Position numbers and translations under genes: made by a program. Below are positions 1 through 9,318 of a DNA stretch of 13,052 nucleotides, piece after piece. Position 1 is the stretch's first letter. Each line of letters opens with the position of its first letter. A model generated the notes under the pieces. The model saw only the letters and a list, made by a program, of their open reading frames with translations. It had not been told where the DNA came from and ran no database searches. The stretch comes from Sphingomonas sp. (GTDB lineage: Bacteria; Pseudomonadota; Alphaproteobacteria; Sphingomonadales; Sphingomonadaceae): NCBI GenBank assembly GCA_030146605.1, contig JASLBO010000489.1, positions 1 to 13,052 on the forward strand, given 5' to 3'.

Positions 1-1959
1 GTCATCCATCCCGACGACGCCGCGCGGCTGATCGCCGAATCGATCGCCGGCGAGGCGAGCATGGAGACTTTCGATCTCGAGGGCCGCTATCGCAATGCCG
101 GCGGCGAATGGCGCTGGCTGCACTCGACATCCTCGCCGCGCCGCGACACGCAAGGCCGGCACATCGGCTTCATCGGCGTCGCGCACGACATCACCGATGC
201 CAAGCTGGCCGAACTTTCGCTGCGCGACAGCGAGGCGCAGCTCTCGGCGTTCATCAACCAGTCGACCGCGGGCTTCGCGCAGGTCGATCTCCAGGGACAA
301 TTCACGCTCGTCAACGACCGCTTTTGCGAGATCGCCGGGTGGAGCCGCGGCGAGTTGATGGAGATGCGGATGCTCGACATCACGCACCCCGAGGACCGCG
401 CCCGCAACCGCCCGCTGTTCGACCGCGCGGTGGCGGACGGCACGCCCTTCACGCATGAAAAGCGCTATATCCGCAAGGACGGCGGCGTGGTCTGGGTCAA
501 CAATTCGGTTTCGGTGGTCCGACGGCCGGATGGCGAACCGTTCGGAGTCCTTGCCGTGACGCTCGACGTCACCCGCCGCCGCGAGGCGGAGGCGGAACTC
601 CGCAAGAGCGAGGAGAGCCTGCGCCTGGCCACCGAGAGCGCCGGCATGGCGAGCTGGGAGCTCGACCTCGAGACGATGGAAGGCGAATGGTCGCCCAATC
701 GCTTCGATCTGTTCGGAGTGCCGCGGCGCGCCGACAGCCGCGGGACGCTCGACGAATGGCTCGACCGCATTCATCCCGACGACCGCGAGCGGGTGCGTAC
801 GGAGGCACGACGCTGCTTCGAGACCGGCGAGCCCTTTACGATCGAATATCGGGTGACCCGCGCCGATACCGGCGAGGAGCGCTGGCTGCAGAGCCATGGC
901 AGCCGGATCGACTATAGCGACAATCGCCCCAGCCGATTCGTGGGCGTGTCGTTCGACATCACCGACCGCAAGCGCGCCGAAGACGAGCTTCGCGCGAGCG
1001 AGGCGCGGTTCCGCACGATCTTCGAGCAGGCCAATGACTTCCTGATCACCACCACGCTCGATCAGGTGATCACGTCGGTAAACCCGGCAGTCCTCGCCGC
1101 TCTGGGCTATGCCGAGGACGAGATTGTCGGCGCCTCCATCGCCGACTTCATGGCCCCCGATCAGCTTGCCGTCGCGATGGAGGCGTTCAACCAGAAGATG
1201 CGCGAGGGCGGGAGTACCCGATTGACGGTGACCGTGCGCGCACGCGACGGGCGGGCGCTGACCTGGGAAATCAACTCGCGCCTGACCACCGATCTGGAAG
1301 GAAAGCCGACCGGGCTCCACGCGATCGGACGCGACGTGACCGAGGCGAAACGCGCCGAGGCGCATCTGCGGCTGCTGGTCGACGAACTCAATCACCGGGT
1401 GAAGAACACGCTGGCGATCGTTCAGGGCATTGCCCAGCAGAGCTTCAAGGACATCACCGATCCGGCGATCGCCCGGGCGGCTTTCGAAGGCCGGCTGGCG
1501 GCGCTTTCGGAAGCGCATAATCTGCTCACCCGCGAACATTGGGGCGCGGTATCGATGGCGCAGATCATCGGCGACGCGGTCGCCCCGCACGGCGGGGGCG
1601 AGGGCCGGTTCGAGCTCGACGGCCCCGATCTGCCGATCCTGCCCAAGACGGCGATCAGCCTCACGCTGGCCATCCACGAACTCGCCACCAATGCCGTCAA
1701 GCACGGCGCCCTGTCGCGGCCCGAAGGGCGGGTGACGATCCGCTGGGCGCGGATCGAGGGCGGCGGCCGCGCGCGGCTCTCGCTCGTCTGGAGCGAGCGC
1801 GGCGGGCCCGAGGTGATCACGCCGAAGCGGCGCGGCTTCGGGACGCGGATGATCGAACGCGGCCTCGCGGCCGAGCTGGCCGGCACGGTCAAGATCGATT
1901 TCCACCGCGAGGGACTGGTCTGTACCGTCGACGCGCCACTGCCGGAAGGGGCGGAATGA
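1..1959 (+). CDS. Multi-PAS HWE-family sensor histidine kinase, 5'-truncated by the window edge
   Basis: The frame is open from base 1. The first ATG at 61 lies inside a PAS domain (the upstream codons read VIHPDD, a PAS signature), so the true start is outside the window. The 652 visible residues hold the end of one PAS/PAC unit (about 1-65), then three PAS/PAC units (about 75-190, 195-310, 315-440), each closed by a PAC-like DIT/DVT-R motif. The kinase core follows: DELNHRVKNTLA with phospho-acceptor His465, N-box HELATNAVKHG (His559, Asn564), and WSE at 597-599. Histidine in the N-box plus W-x-E defines the HWE family. There is no membrane segment in the visible part, so a cytoplasmic kinase sensing through PAS domains is likely, though the missing N-terminus could change this. 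The ligand is unknown. The stop overlaps the start of the next gene (ATGA), suggesting a coupled kinase-regulator pair. Confidence 0.93.
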   Translation, partial: VIHPDDAARLIAESIAGEASMETFDLEGRYRNAGGEWRWLHSTSSPRRDTQGRHIGFIGVAHDITDAKLAELSLRDSEAQLSAFINQSTAGFAQVDLQGQFTLVNDRFCEIAGWSRGELMEMRMLDITHPEDRARNRPLFDRAVADGTPFTHEKRYIRKDGGVVWVNNSVSVVRRPDGEPFGVLAVTLDVTRRREAEAELRKSEESLRLATESAGMASWELDLETMEGEWSPNRFDLFGVPRRADSRGTLDEWLDRIHPDDRERVRTEARRCFETGEPFTIEYRVTRADTGEERWLQSHGSRIDYSDNRPSRFVGVSFDITDRKRAEDELRASEARFRTIFEQANDFLITTTLDQVITSVNPAVLAALGYAEDEIVGASIADFMAPDQLAVAMEAFNQKMREGGSTRLTVTVRARDGRALTWEINSRLTTDLEGKPTGLHAIGRDVTEAKRAEAHLRLLVDELNHRVKNTLAIVQGIAQQSFKDITDPAIARAAFEGRLAALSEAHNLLTREHWGAVSMAQIIGDAVAPHGGGEGRFELDGPDLPILPKTAISLTLAIHELATNAVKHGALSRPEGRVTIRWARIEGGGRARLSLVWSERGGPEVITPKRRGFGTRMIERGLAAELAGTVKIDFHREGLVCTVDAPLPEGAE

Positions 1960-2309
1960 GCAGCTATCGGGGATTGCGCGTGCTCGTCGTCGAGGATGAG
2001 CCCGTCGTGGCAATGTGTCTCGAGGACATATTGGATATGCTGGGGTGCGAGATCGTCGGGCCCGCGGGTCGGCTGGCGGAGGGGCTCGCGCTGGCCGAGC
2101 AAGAGGACCTCGGCGCCGCGATCCTCGACATCAATCTGGCGGGCGAGCGCAGTATCCCGATCGCGGAGGCACTGCGCCGGCGCGGCGTGCCCTTTGCCTT
2201 CGCCAGCGGGTATGGCGCAGCCCCTGAGGGATTCGAGACGCTGCCGATGATCGAGAAGCCGTATCGGGCAACCGACATCGACACGGCGCTCAGGGCGATT
2301 CTCGGATAG
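1956..2309 (+). CDS. Single-domain response regulator, FAT GUY-like
   Basis: This 117-residue protein is only a receiver domain with no output domain. The acidic pocket is E13/D14, the phospho-acceptor is D58 (LDINL), the switch residue is S84 and the conserved lysine is K101 (EKPY). The stretch FAFASGYG before the lysine resembles the FAT-G-Y motif of FAT GUY response regulators, a group known from sphingomonads and often working with HWE kinases in the general stress response; here Ser replaces Thr. The ATG at 1956 overlaps the upstream stop codon by 4 nt, which fixes the start and implies translational coupling to the HWE kinase, its likely phospho-donor. Phosphate may pass onward to another protein or back to the kinase; the target is not in the window. 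Confidence 0.92.
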   Translation: MSSYRGLRVLVVEDEPVVAMCLEDILDMLGCEIVGPAGRLAEGLALAEQEDLGAAILDINLAGERSIPIAEALRRRGVPFAFASGYGAAPEGFETLPMIEKPYRATDIDTALRAILG

Positions 2310-2331
2310 CGGCGAGGCTCTGTGCGCAAAA

Positions 2332-2352
2332 GCGGGGCCGTCCGGTCCCCGC
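2332..2352 (+). terminator. GC-rich hairpin after the first kinase/regulator pair; weak terminator candidate
   Basis: GCGGGG and CCCCGC form a 6-bp stem that extends by CCG/CGG with a small bulge, starting 22 nt after the regulator stop. No T-tract follows, so intrinsic termination is doubtful. The rest of the 230-nt gap to the next gene shows no convincing sigma-70 or EcfG-type (GGAAC...GTT) promoter to my eye. Confidence 0.25.
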
Positions 2353-2539
2353 AAGCGGCTCACCCGACGCGGCCAAAGCGGGTTCGGCTATCCGGCAAGA
2401 TACCGTGACTATTTGAATCTACGTGGAAAACCGGAGCCGCCCCGCGCCGGACAATGCGCCGATGTCTCTACAATAAGGAATAAATGCGAGACGCCGCAGC
2501 CGTACGACCACGGTACCGACGTAATGAGAGTGGCTCAAT

Positions 2540-4135
2540 ATGTCTGAATTCGCGCACGACCTGATCGCGACGATGTTCAAAGGCGCGCGCAACGCCATCC
2601 TGATCAAGGGCGAAGACTATCGCTATGCCTTCGTCAGCGACCAGGCGTGCAAGCTCATGGGCGTTCCGTTCGAACAACTGGCCGGGCGGACGGACTATGA
2701 CTTCCTGCCGATCGCCGAGGCGGATGCGGTTCGGACAATGGACCGGCATATTCTCGAAACCGGATCGGAGCGGCTCTTCGAGGAAGACATCACCCAGGAC
2801 GGGTCGCTTCGCACGCTGACCACGCATAAGCGACGGGTTACGGTGCCGCTCGGAGGACGCCCCACCCACTTGGTCATCGTCGAAATCGAAGACGTGACCG
2901 AGCTTCGCAACGCCGAAACGGTGTTGCGTGCGAGCGAGGAGCATCACCGATCCTTGATCGAGCTTCACCCGCAAACCCCCTGGGTCGCAAATGCGCGCGG
3001 TGAAGTGATCGAGATCGGTCGCGAATGGGAGCAGGTCTCCGGCCGGTCCGTCTCCGAGGCGCGCGGCCATGGCTGGGCCGATTCGGTGCACCCGGATGAC
3101 TTGCCGCAAGTGACCGGAAGTTGGAGCGACGCCGTGCGGAACCGTACCCGCATCGATCTCGAATACCGGATCCTGAACGGCGACGGCAATTACCGCTGGT
3201 ATCGCTGCAGGGCCGCGCCGCGTTTCGACGCCGCGGGCAAGGTCACCCGCTGGTATGGTCTCCTCGAGGACGTCCATGACCGCCATACTGCGCTCGAGGC
3301 GTTGATCGCCAGCGAGCGCAGCCTGCGCCAGCATCGCGACGATCTCGAGAAGATCGTCGAGACGCGCACCGCCGAAGTCAAAGAGAAGAATTCCGAACTC
3401 GCCCGCTTGCTCGAGCAGGAACGCGAAGTGAATGCGCTGCAGCGCCGGTTCGTGGCCATGGTCTCGCACGAGTTCCGCACGCCGCTGACCATCATCGACG
3501 CCGCGGCCCAGCGCCTCGCGCGCGTGAAGGAAACGCCCACTCCCGCCTATCTCGCCGAGAAATCGATGCAGATCAAAGGCAGCGTGTCGCGCATGGTAGA
3601 GCTGATGGAAAGCATCCTCGCCGCCGGCAGGCTTCAGACCGGCGTCATCGAGATCAGCAAGACCATTTGCTCGCTCGCGGATGTCGTCGGATCTTGCGTG
3701 CGGCACCGGCAGGACATCTGCGCGACGCATCATATTCATGCCGATCTGGCCGGGCTGCCGGCGGAGATGCAGATCGATCCGCGCGCGATGGAGCGGGTAT
3801 TCGGCAATCTTTTGTCGAACGCGATCAAATATGCCCCGCGCGCGCCCGACATCTACGTGCGCGGCTGGATGGATCAGGACGCCATCCATGTCAGCGTGCG
3901 CGACACCGGAATCGGGATAGACCAGGAAGACCTGTCGCGGCTGTTCGAGCCCTATTTCCGTGCGCAGAGCGCCGCCGGCATCGCCGGCACCGGGATCGGC
4001 CTCAACATCGTGCGCGAGATCGTGAGGATGCACGGCGGGAAAATCGCCGTCGAAAGCCAGTCCGGCCAGGGCTCGACATTCACCGTCAGCCTGCCGCGGA
4101 CCAGCCCCGGTCACCAAATCCAACAAGCAGCCTGA
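2540..4135 (+). CDS. PAS-PAS sensor histidine kinase (HisKA type)
   Basis: This is a 531-residue cytoplasmic-type kinase without membrane segments. It has PAS 1 at about 15-125 and PAS 2 at about 130-255 (with the HPDD and YRWYRCR signatures), then a charged helical linker at about 260-305 that looks like a coiled coil. The HisKA dimerisation domain carries SHEFRTPL with His310, and the HATPase_c domain has the N-box (NLLSNAIKY, Asn427), the G1 box DTGIGI (Asp455), the F-box (LFEPYFR) and the G2 box (GTGIGLNIV). All catalytic motifs are intact, so it should autophosphorylate. Unlike the kinase upstream it is a classical HPK, not HWE, so the two are not recent duplicates. The ATG follows a purine stretch, GAGAG, about 9 nt upstream. 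The receiver gene 13 nt downstream is the probable partner. The signal is unknown. Confidence 0.94.
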   Translation: MSEFAHDLIATMFKGARNAILIKGEDYRYAFVSDQACKLMGVPFEQLAGRTDYDFLPIAEADAVRTMDRHILETGSERLFEEDITQDGSLRTLTTHKRRVTVPLGGRPTHLVIVEIEDVTELRNAETVLRASEEHHRSLIELHPQTPWVANARGEVIEIGREWEQVSGRSVSEARGHGWADSVHPDDLPQVTGSWSDAVRNRTRIDLEYRILNGDGNYRWYRCRAAPRFDAAGKVTRWYGLLEDVHDRHTALEALIASERSLRQHRDDLEKIVETRTAEVKEKNSELARLLEQEREVNALQRRFVAMVSHEFRTPLTIIDAAAQRLARVKETPTPAYLAEKSMQIKGSVSRMVELMESILAAGRLQTGVIEISKTICSLADVVGSCVRHRQDICATHHIHADLAGLPAEMQIDPRAMERVFGNLLSNAIKYAPRAPDIYVRGWMDQDAIHVSVRDTGIGIDQEDLSRLFEPYFRAQSAAGIAGTGIGLNIVREIVRMHGGKIAVESQSGQGSTFTVSLPRTSPGHQIQQAA

Positions 4136-4148
4136 CGGGAAGAAGACC

Positions 4149-4550
4149 ATGATCAAAGTTCTGTGCATCGACGACGAAGCCGACATCCGGAGCCTGTTGG
4201 TCGAGGAGCTGCACGACGCCGGCCTCGAGACGATCGAAGCCGCCAACGGCCGCGAGGGTCTGGACAAGATCCTGACGACCTGGCCGGATATCGTGATCTG
4301 CGACGTCTCGATGCCGGTGATGACCGGGCACGAGATGCTCGCGGAAATCCAGCTCAATCACCCCGAATTCTCGAACACGCCGATCATCATGCTGACCGCG
4401 ATGACCGATCGCGAGAACATGCTGGCCGGGCTGCAGGGCGGCGCGGACGATTATCTGACCAAGCCGGTGGATCTCGACCTGCTGATGGCCAAGATCAGCG
4501 GATGCATCATGCGGCTCGAGAATAACCGCAAGATGGGCCGGGGCCTCTGA
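4149..4550 (+). CDS. CheY-like single-domain response regulator
   Basis: The 133 residues form one receiver domain: acidic pocket D8/D9 (CIDDE), phospho-acceptor D52 (ICDVSMP), switch T83 (MLTA) and K105 (LTKPVD). After the receiver there is only a short helical tail ending in basic residues, so there is no DNA-binding or enzymatic output. The start is supported by the purine-rich GGGAAGAAG just before ATG. It lies 13 nt after the PAS-PAS kinase stop and should be co-transcribed with it, so that kinase is the likely phospho-donor. It could act as a phosphate relay or through protein-protein contact, which the sequence does not decide. Confidence 0.93.
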   Translation: MIKVLCIDDEADIRSLLVEELHDAGLETIEAANGREGLDKILTTWPDIVICDVSMPVMTGHEMLAEIQLNHPEFSNTPIIMLTAMTDRENMLAGLQGGADDYLTKPVDLDLLMAKISGCIMRLENNRKMGRGL

Positions 4551-4551
4551 C

Positions 4552-4569
4552 GGCGCGCGCGTATCGCGC

Positions 4570-4570
<1 letters not shown>
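4552..4570. terminator. Short hairpin between converging genes; possible bidirectional terminator
   Basis: GGCGCG, a 7-nt loop and CGCGCC form a 6-bp GC stem in the 19-nt gap between the response regulator stop (4550) and the glmS stop (4570-4572). There is no U-tract on either side, so this is suggested mainly by its position between convergent transcription units. Confidence 0.3.
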
Positions 4571-6393
<1,823 letters not shown>

Positions 6394-6407
6394 ATCTCTA
6401 AGTCTCC

Positions 6408-6527
6408 CCCCTCCCTGGCAGGGAGGGGTCGGGGGTGGGTGCCGACGCGTTAGCGTCGGCGCGTTGGGGAGAAAAGGGCTCGCCTTCGGCTCGCACCCAC
6501 CCCCAGCCCCTCCCTTGCAGGGAGGGG
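6408..6527. repeat. Intergenic inverted-repeat element between glmU and glmS
   Basis: Two 33-bp arms, 6408-6440 and 6495-6527, are near-perfect reverse complements with about three differences. Each arm itself folds (CCCTCCC, 5-nt loop, GGGAGGG). Between the arms lies a perfect 8-bp stem with loop GTTA (6441-6460, GCCGACGC/GCGTCGGC). The element fills almost the whole 141-nt glmU-glmS gap, so in a glmU-glmS transcript it would form a long branched hairpin. I recognise the C-rich 'CCCTCCC...GGGAGGGG' style as a dispersed intergenic repeat type of proteobacterial genomes; copy number cannot be judged from one window. Confidence 0.85.
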
Positions 6528-6534
6528 AGCAGAA

Positions 6535-7887
6535 CTATTTCGCGGCCTTTCTTGCCTTCATGACTTCGCGGAAGCGCGTGCCCCAGCCGGGCTTCGCTTC
6601 CTGTCGGGCGCGCGCGAGCGCGAGCGCGCCGGGCTCGACATCGCGCGTGATCACCGATCCTGCCGCCACGCTCGCATCCTTGCCGATCGTCACCGGGGCG
6701 ACGAGCGCGCTGTTCGAGCCGATGAACGCGCCTTCGCCGATATGCGTGCGATATTTGAAGAAGCCGTCGTAATTGCAGGTGATCGTGCCCGCGCCGATAT
6801 TCGCCCCCGCGCCCACTTCGGCGTCGCCGAGATAGGTCAGGTGATTGGCCTTGGCGCCCTTGCCGAGGACGACCTTCTTGGTCTCGACGAAATTGCCGAC
6901 CTTGGCATCTTCGCCGAGCACGGTGCCGGGCCGCAGCCGGGCATAAGGACCCACCACCGCGCCGCTGGCGATGCGGGCGCCCTCGATATGGCTGAAGGCG
7001 TGGATGGTGACGCGATCGGCGATCTCGACGCCGGGGCCGAAGAACACGTTGGGCTCGATCAGCACGTCGCGGCCGAGGCTGGTGTCGTGCGCGAACCACA
7101 CCGTCTCGGGCGCCACCAGCGTAGCGCCCTCGGCCATCGCACGCGCCCGGCGCGCCTGCTGCCACTCGGCCTCCACCGCGGCGAGTTCGCCGCGGCTGTT
7201 GATCCCGGCGACTTCGGCGGCGGGAACTTCGATCACCGCCGAATGCCGCCCCGCCGACGCCGCCACCGTGACGATGTCCGGAAGATAATATTCGCCGGCG
7301 GCATTGTCGTTGCCGACCTTCGCCAGCAAGTCGAACAGATCCGTCGCGCGGGCGGCGAACAGTCCCGAATTGCACAAGGTCACCCCGCGCTCCTCGGGCG
7401 ACGCATCCTTATACTCGACGATCCGCTCGATCCGCCCCGCCGAATCCGCGATCACCCGTCCATAAGCAGCGGGATCCGCCGGCCGGAAGCCGAGCGCGAC
7501 CGTGGCAGGCGCATCCTCGGCATGCAGCCGCTCGAGCATGCGCGCGAGGGTGTTCGCGCCGACGCGCGGCACATCGCCGAACAGCACGAGGACATCGCCT
7601 TCGAAGCCCTCGAGCGCCGGCTTCGCCTCGAGCACGGCATGCGCGGTGCCGAGCTGCTCGACCTGCTCGACGGTTTCGACGCCGAGCGGATGGACCACTG
7701 CCTCGACCTGCTCGCGGCCCGCACCGACCACGACGATCGTACGTGCAGGATCGAGCGTGGCGACGCTATGGATCAGGTGCAGCAGCATCGGCCGCCCGGC
7801 GAGCGGATGGAGCACTTTGTGCGTATCGGACTTCATCCGCGTGCCCTTGCCCGCAGCAAGGATGATCGCGGCTATCGGCGCTGTCAT
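6535..7887 (-). CDS. glmU: Bifunctional GlcNAc-1-P uridylyltransferase / GlcN-1-P acetyltransferase, GlmU
   Basis: GlmU acetylates glucosamine-1-phosphate and then transfers UMP from UTP to form UDP-GlcNAc. It is 450 residues against about 456 in E. coli. The N-terminal uridylyltransferase domain (1-~225) shows the nucleotide-binding LAAGKGTRMKS with HKVLHPLAG, the QLGTAHAV motif, the metal-site region FGDVP and NSGLFA. The C-terminal left-handed beta-helix (about 250-430) has hexapeptide repeats and acetyltransferase signatures NFVETKK, NHLTYLGDAEVG and GTITCNYDG. A strong GGAGGG ribosome-binding site lies 6-7 nt before the ATG on the minus strand. It is followed by glmS, giving a UDP-GlcNAc operon. 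The gap to the divergent HAD gene is 74 nt and must hold promoters for both; I could not place convincing boxes. Confidence 0.98.
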   Translation of the reverse strand: MTAPIAAIILAAGKGTRMKSDTHKVLHPLAGRPMLLHLIHSVATLDPARTIVVVGAGREQVEAVVHPLGVETVEQVEQLGTAHAVLEAKPALEGFEGDVLVLFGDVPRVGANTLARMLERLHAEDAPATVALGFRPADPAAYGRVIADSAGRIERIVEYKDASPEERGVTLCNSGLFAARATDLFDLLAKVGNDNAAGEYYLPDIVTVAASAGRHSAVIEVPAAEVAGINSRGELAAVEAEWQQARRARAMAEGATLVAPETVWFAHDTSLGRDVLIEPNVFFGPGVEIADRVTIHAFSHIEGARIASGAVVGPYARLRPGTVLGEDAKVGNFVETKKVVLGKGAKANHLTYLGDAEVGAGANIGAGTITCNYDGFFKYRTHIGEGAFIGSNSALVAPVTIGKDASVAAGSVITRDVEPGALALARARQEAKPGWGTRFREVMKARKAAK

Positions 7888-7961
7888 GAAAACCCTCCGG
7901 TGGCACCCCCTGCCATGACAAGCTTGCCAATTCCATAGCGTTGCTGGCAGCAGGCGCGGCG

Positions 7962-8639
7962 ATGACCGACTTCCCCTTCGCGATAATCGGGTTCGACCTC
8001 GACGGCACGCTGTTCGACACCAGTGCCGACCTCACCAGCGCGCTTAATCACGCGCTCGAACTGCTCGGCCGGCCGGCGCTGGGCGTCGAGACGGTCAAGC
8101 CGATGATCGGGCGCGGCGGGAAGTACATGCTGCAACAGGGGCTTGCGGCATCGGGCGGATGCGATCCGGACACGCTGGAGCGGATCTATCCCGAACTGCT
8201 CGCTTTCTACGGCGACAACATCGCCCGCCACACGCGCGCCTTTCCGGGCCTCCCGGCGGTCATGGATGCGCTGGAGGCGCGCGGGGTCAAGCTCGCGATC
8301 GTCACCAACAAGTCCGAGAAGCTGGCCGTGAAGCTGGTCGAGGAGCTGGCGCTCGATCACCGCTTCGCCTGCGTGATCGGCGGGGACACGATGGGGCCGG
8401 ACAGCCGCAAACCCTCGCCCAGGGGGATCAGCGAAATGATCCGCCGCTGCGGCGGCGGCCGGGCAGCGTTCGTCGGCGATGCGATCTTCGACATCGAGGC
8501 GGCGAGGAACGCCGGCATCCCCTCGATCGCGGTCAGCTTCGGCTTCCTGATGCAGCCGGTCGAGGAACTCGGCGCGGACGCCGTGATCGACCATTTCGAC
8601 GCGTTGATACCCGCGCTGGAGCGACTGGCACCGCAGTGA
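7962..8639 (+). CDS. gph: HAD-IA hydrolase, phosphoglycolate phosphatase-like
   Basis: This 225-residue HAD-superfamily phosphatase resembles Gph, which hydrolyses 2-phosphoglycolate. Motif I is FDLDGTLFDT (nucleophile Asp12, acid/base Asp14), motif II is VTNK (Thr115), motif III is Lys150 in SRKPSP, and motif IV is GDAIFD (Asp173, Asp177). A helical cap lies at about 20-85 (LTSALNHALELLG). All catalytic residues are present. I chose the ATG at 7962 because the frame upstream to the TTG at 7941 adds seven residues with no homology-like content; the ribosome-binding site before either start is weak. It is divergent from glmU. Its stop overlaps or nearly touches mntP. Substrate assignment within HAD-IA is uncertain: it could be another phosphosugar or nucleotide phosphatase. 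Confidence 0.87.
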   Translation: MTDFPFAIIGFDLDGTLFDTSADLTSALNHALELLGRPALGVETVKPMIGRGGKYMLQQGLAASGGCDPDTLERIYPELLAFYGDNIARHTRAFPGLPAVMDALEARGVKLAIVTNKSEKLAVKLVEELALDHRFACVIGGDTMGPDSRKPSPRGISEMIRRCGGGRAAFVGDAIFDIEAARNAGIPSIAVSFGFLMQPVEELGADAVIDHFDALIPALERLAPQ

Positions 8640-8650
8640 CCGATAGCGCC

Positions 8651-9214
8651 ATGCTTCCTTCATTCTCGATCCTCGCATTATCGCTCGGGCTGGCGATGGA
8701 CGCCTTCGCGGTCTCGGTCGCGCAGGGCGCATCGGCGCGGCCGGGCACCGCCGGCACGCTGCGGATCGCCGGGGCGTTCGGTGTCGCGCAGGGATTGATG
8801 CCGCTGATCGGCTGGGCGCTCGGCGCGGCGTTCGAAAGCGCGATCCGCGAAGTGGATCATTGGGTGGCCTTCGTCCTGCTCGGGCTGCTCGGTGCCAGGA
8901 TGCTGCGCGAAGGCCTGGCCGGCGCGGCTGCGACTCCTGCCCCGGCACTGATCGGCTGGGCGCTGCTCGGCGCCGCCGTTGCCACCAGCATCGACGCCGC
9001 GGCGGCGGGGATCACCTTGCCGGTGATCGGCGCGCCGGTTTTGATCGCTTGCGCAGCGATCGGGCTGATCACCGCCGCCTTGTGCGTCGCCGGCGTCCGT
9101 ATCGGCGCGGCCTATGGCGCGCGGCTGGGCAGGCTTGCCGAGGTTGCCGGGGGCACGCTGCTGATCCTGATCGGCGCGAAAATTCTCATCCAGCACCTCT
9201 TCTTCGGCGGCTGA
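8651..9214 (+). CDS. mntP: Putative manganese efflux pump, MntP family
   Basis: This 187-residue, very hydrophobic protein has about six predicted membrane helices and two signatures of the MntP family: LAMDAFAVSVAQG in helix 1 (Asp17) and ATSIDAAAAG in the second half (Asp115), one in each half of the protein. MntP exports Mn2+ from the cytoplasm across the inner membrane. The C-terminus IGAKILIQHL is also family-like. The ATG at 8651 gives the usual length. An in-frame GTG at 8636 would overlap the upstream hydrolase stop as GTGA and add five residues, so coupled initiation there is possible. In many bacteria mntP is regulated by MntR, Fur or a Mn2+ riboswitch; the gap upstream here is too short to hold any of these, so expression probably depends on the hydrolase promoter. 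Confidence 0.9.
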   Translation: MLPSFSILALSLGLAMDAFAVSVAQGASARPGTAGTLRIAGAFGVAQGLMPLIGWALGAAFESAIREVDHWVAFVLLGLLGARMLREGLAGAAATPAPALIGWALLGAAVATSIDAAAAGITLPVIGAPVLIACAAIGLITAALCVAGVRIGAAYGARLGRLAEVAGGTLLILIGAKILIQHLFFGG

Positions 9215-9318
9215 TCGCGATACGATCAGGAACGCACGACGCCCTGTGATTCACCTGAATACGCCCGGGCCTTGATTTTCCCGTACAACCGACCGAGCAT
9301 ATAAAGGGGAACAAGAGC

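Noticed and set aside
2468-4357. 629-codon open frame on the minus strand opposite the PAS-PAS kinase and its receiver
   Set aside because: Long antisense frames are expected in GC-rich DNA; its product has no recognisable domain, while the plus strand encodes intact kinase and receiver motifs.
6742-7938. 398-codon plus-strand frame opposite glmU
   Set aside because: Antisense shadow of glmU with no domain pattern.
9230-9260. GGAAC at 9230 as an EcfG (general stress) -35 element
   Set aside because: No GTT-type -10 element follows at 16-17 nt.
9272-9305. TTGATT...TATAAA as a sigma-70 promoter for the GAF-like gene
   Set aside because: The spacing is about 22 nt and the -10-like box ends only 13 nt from the start codon, overlapping the ribosome-binding site.
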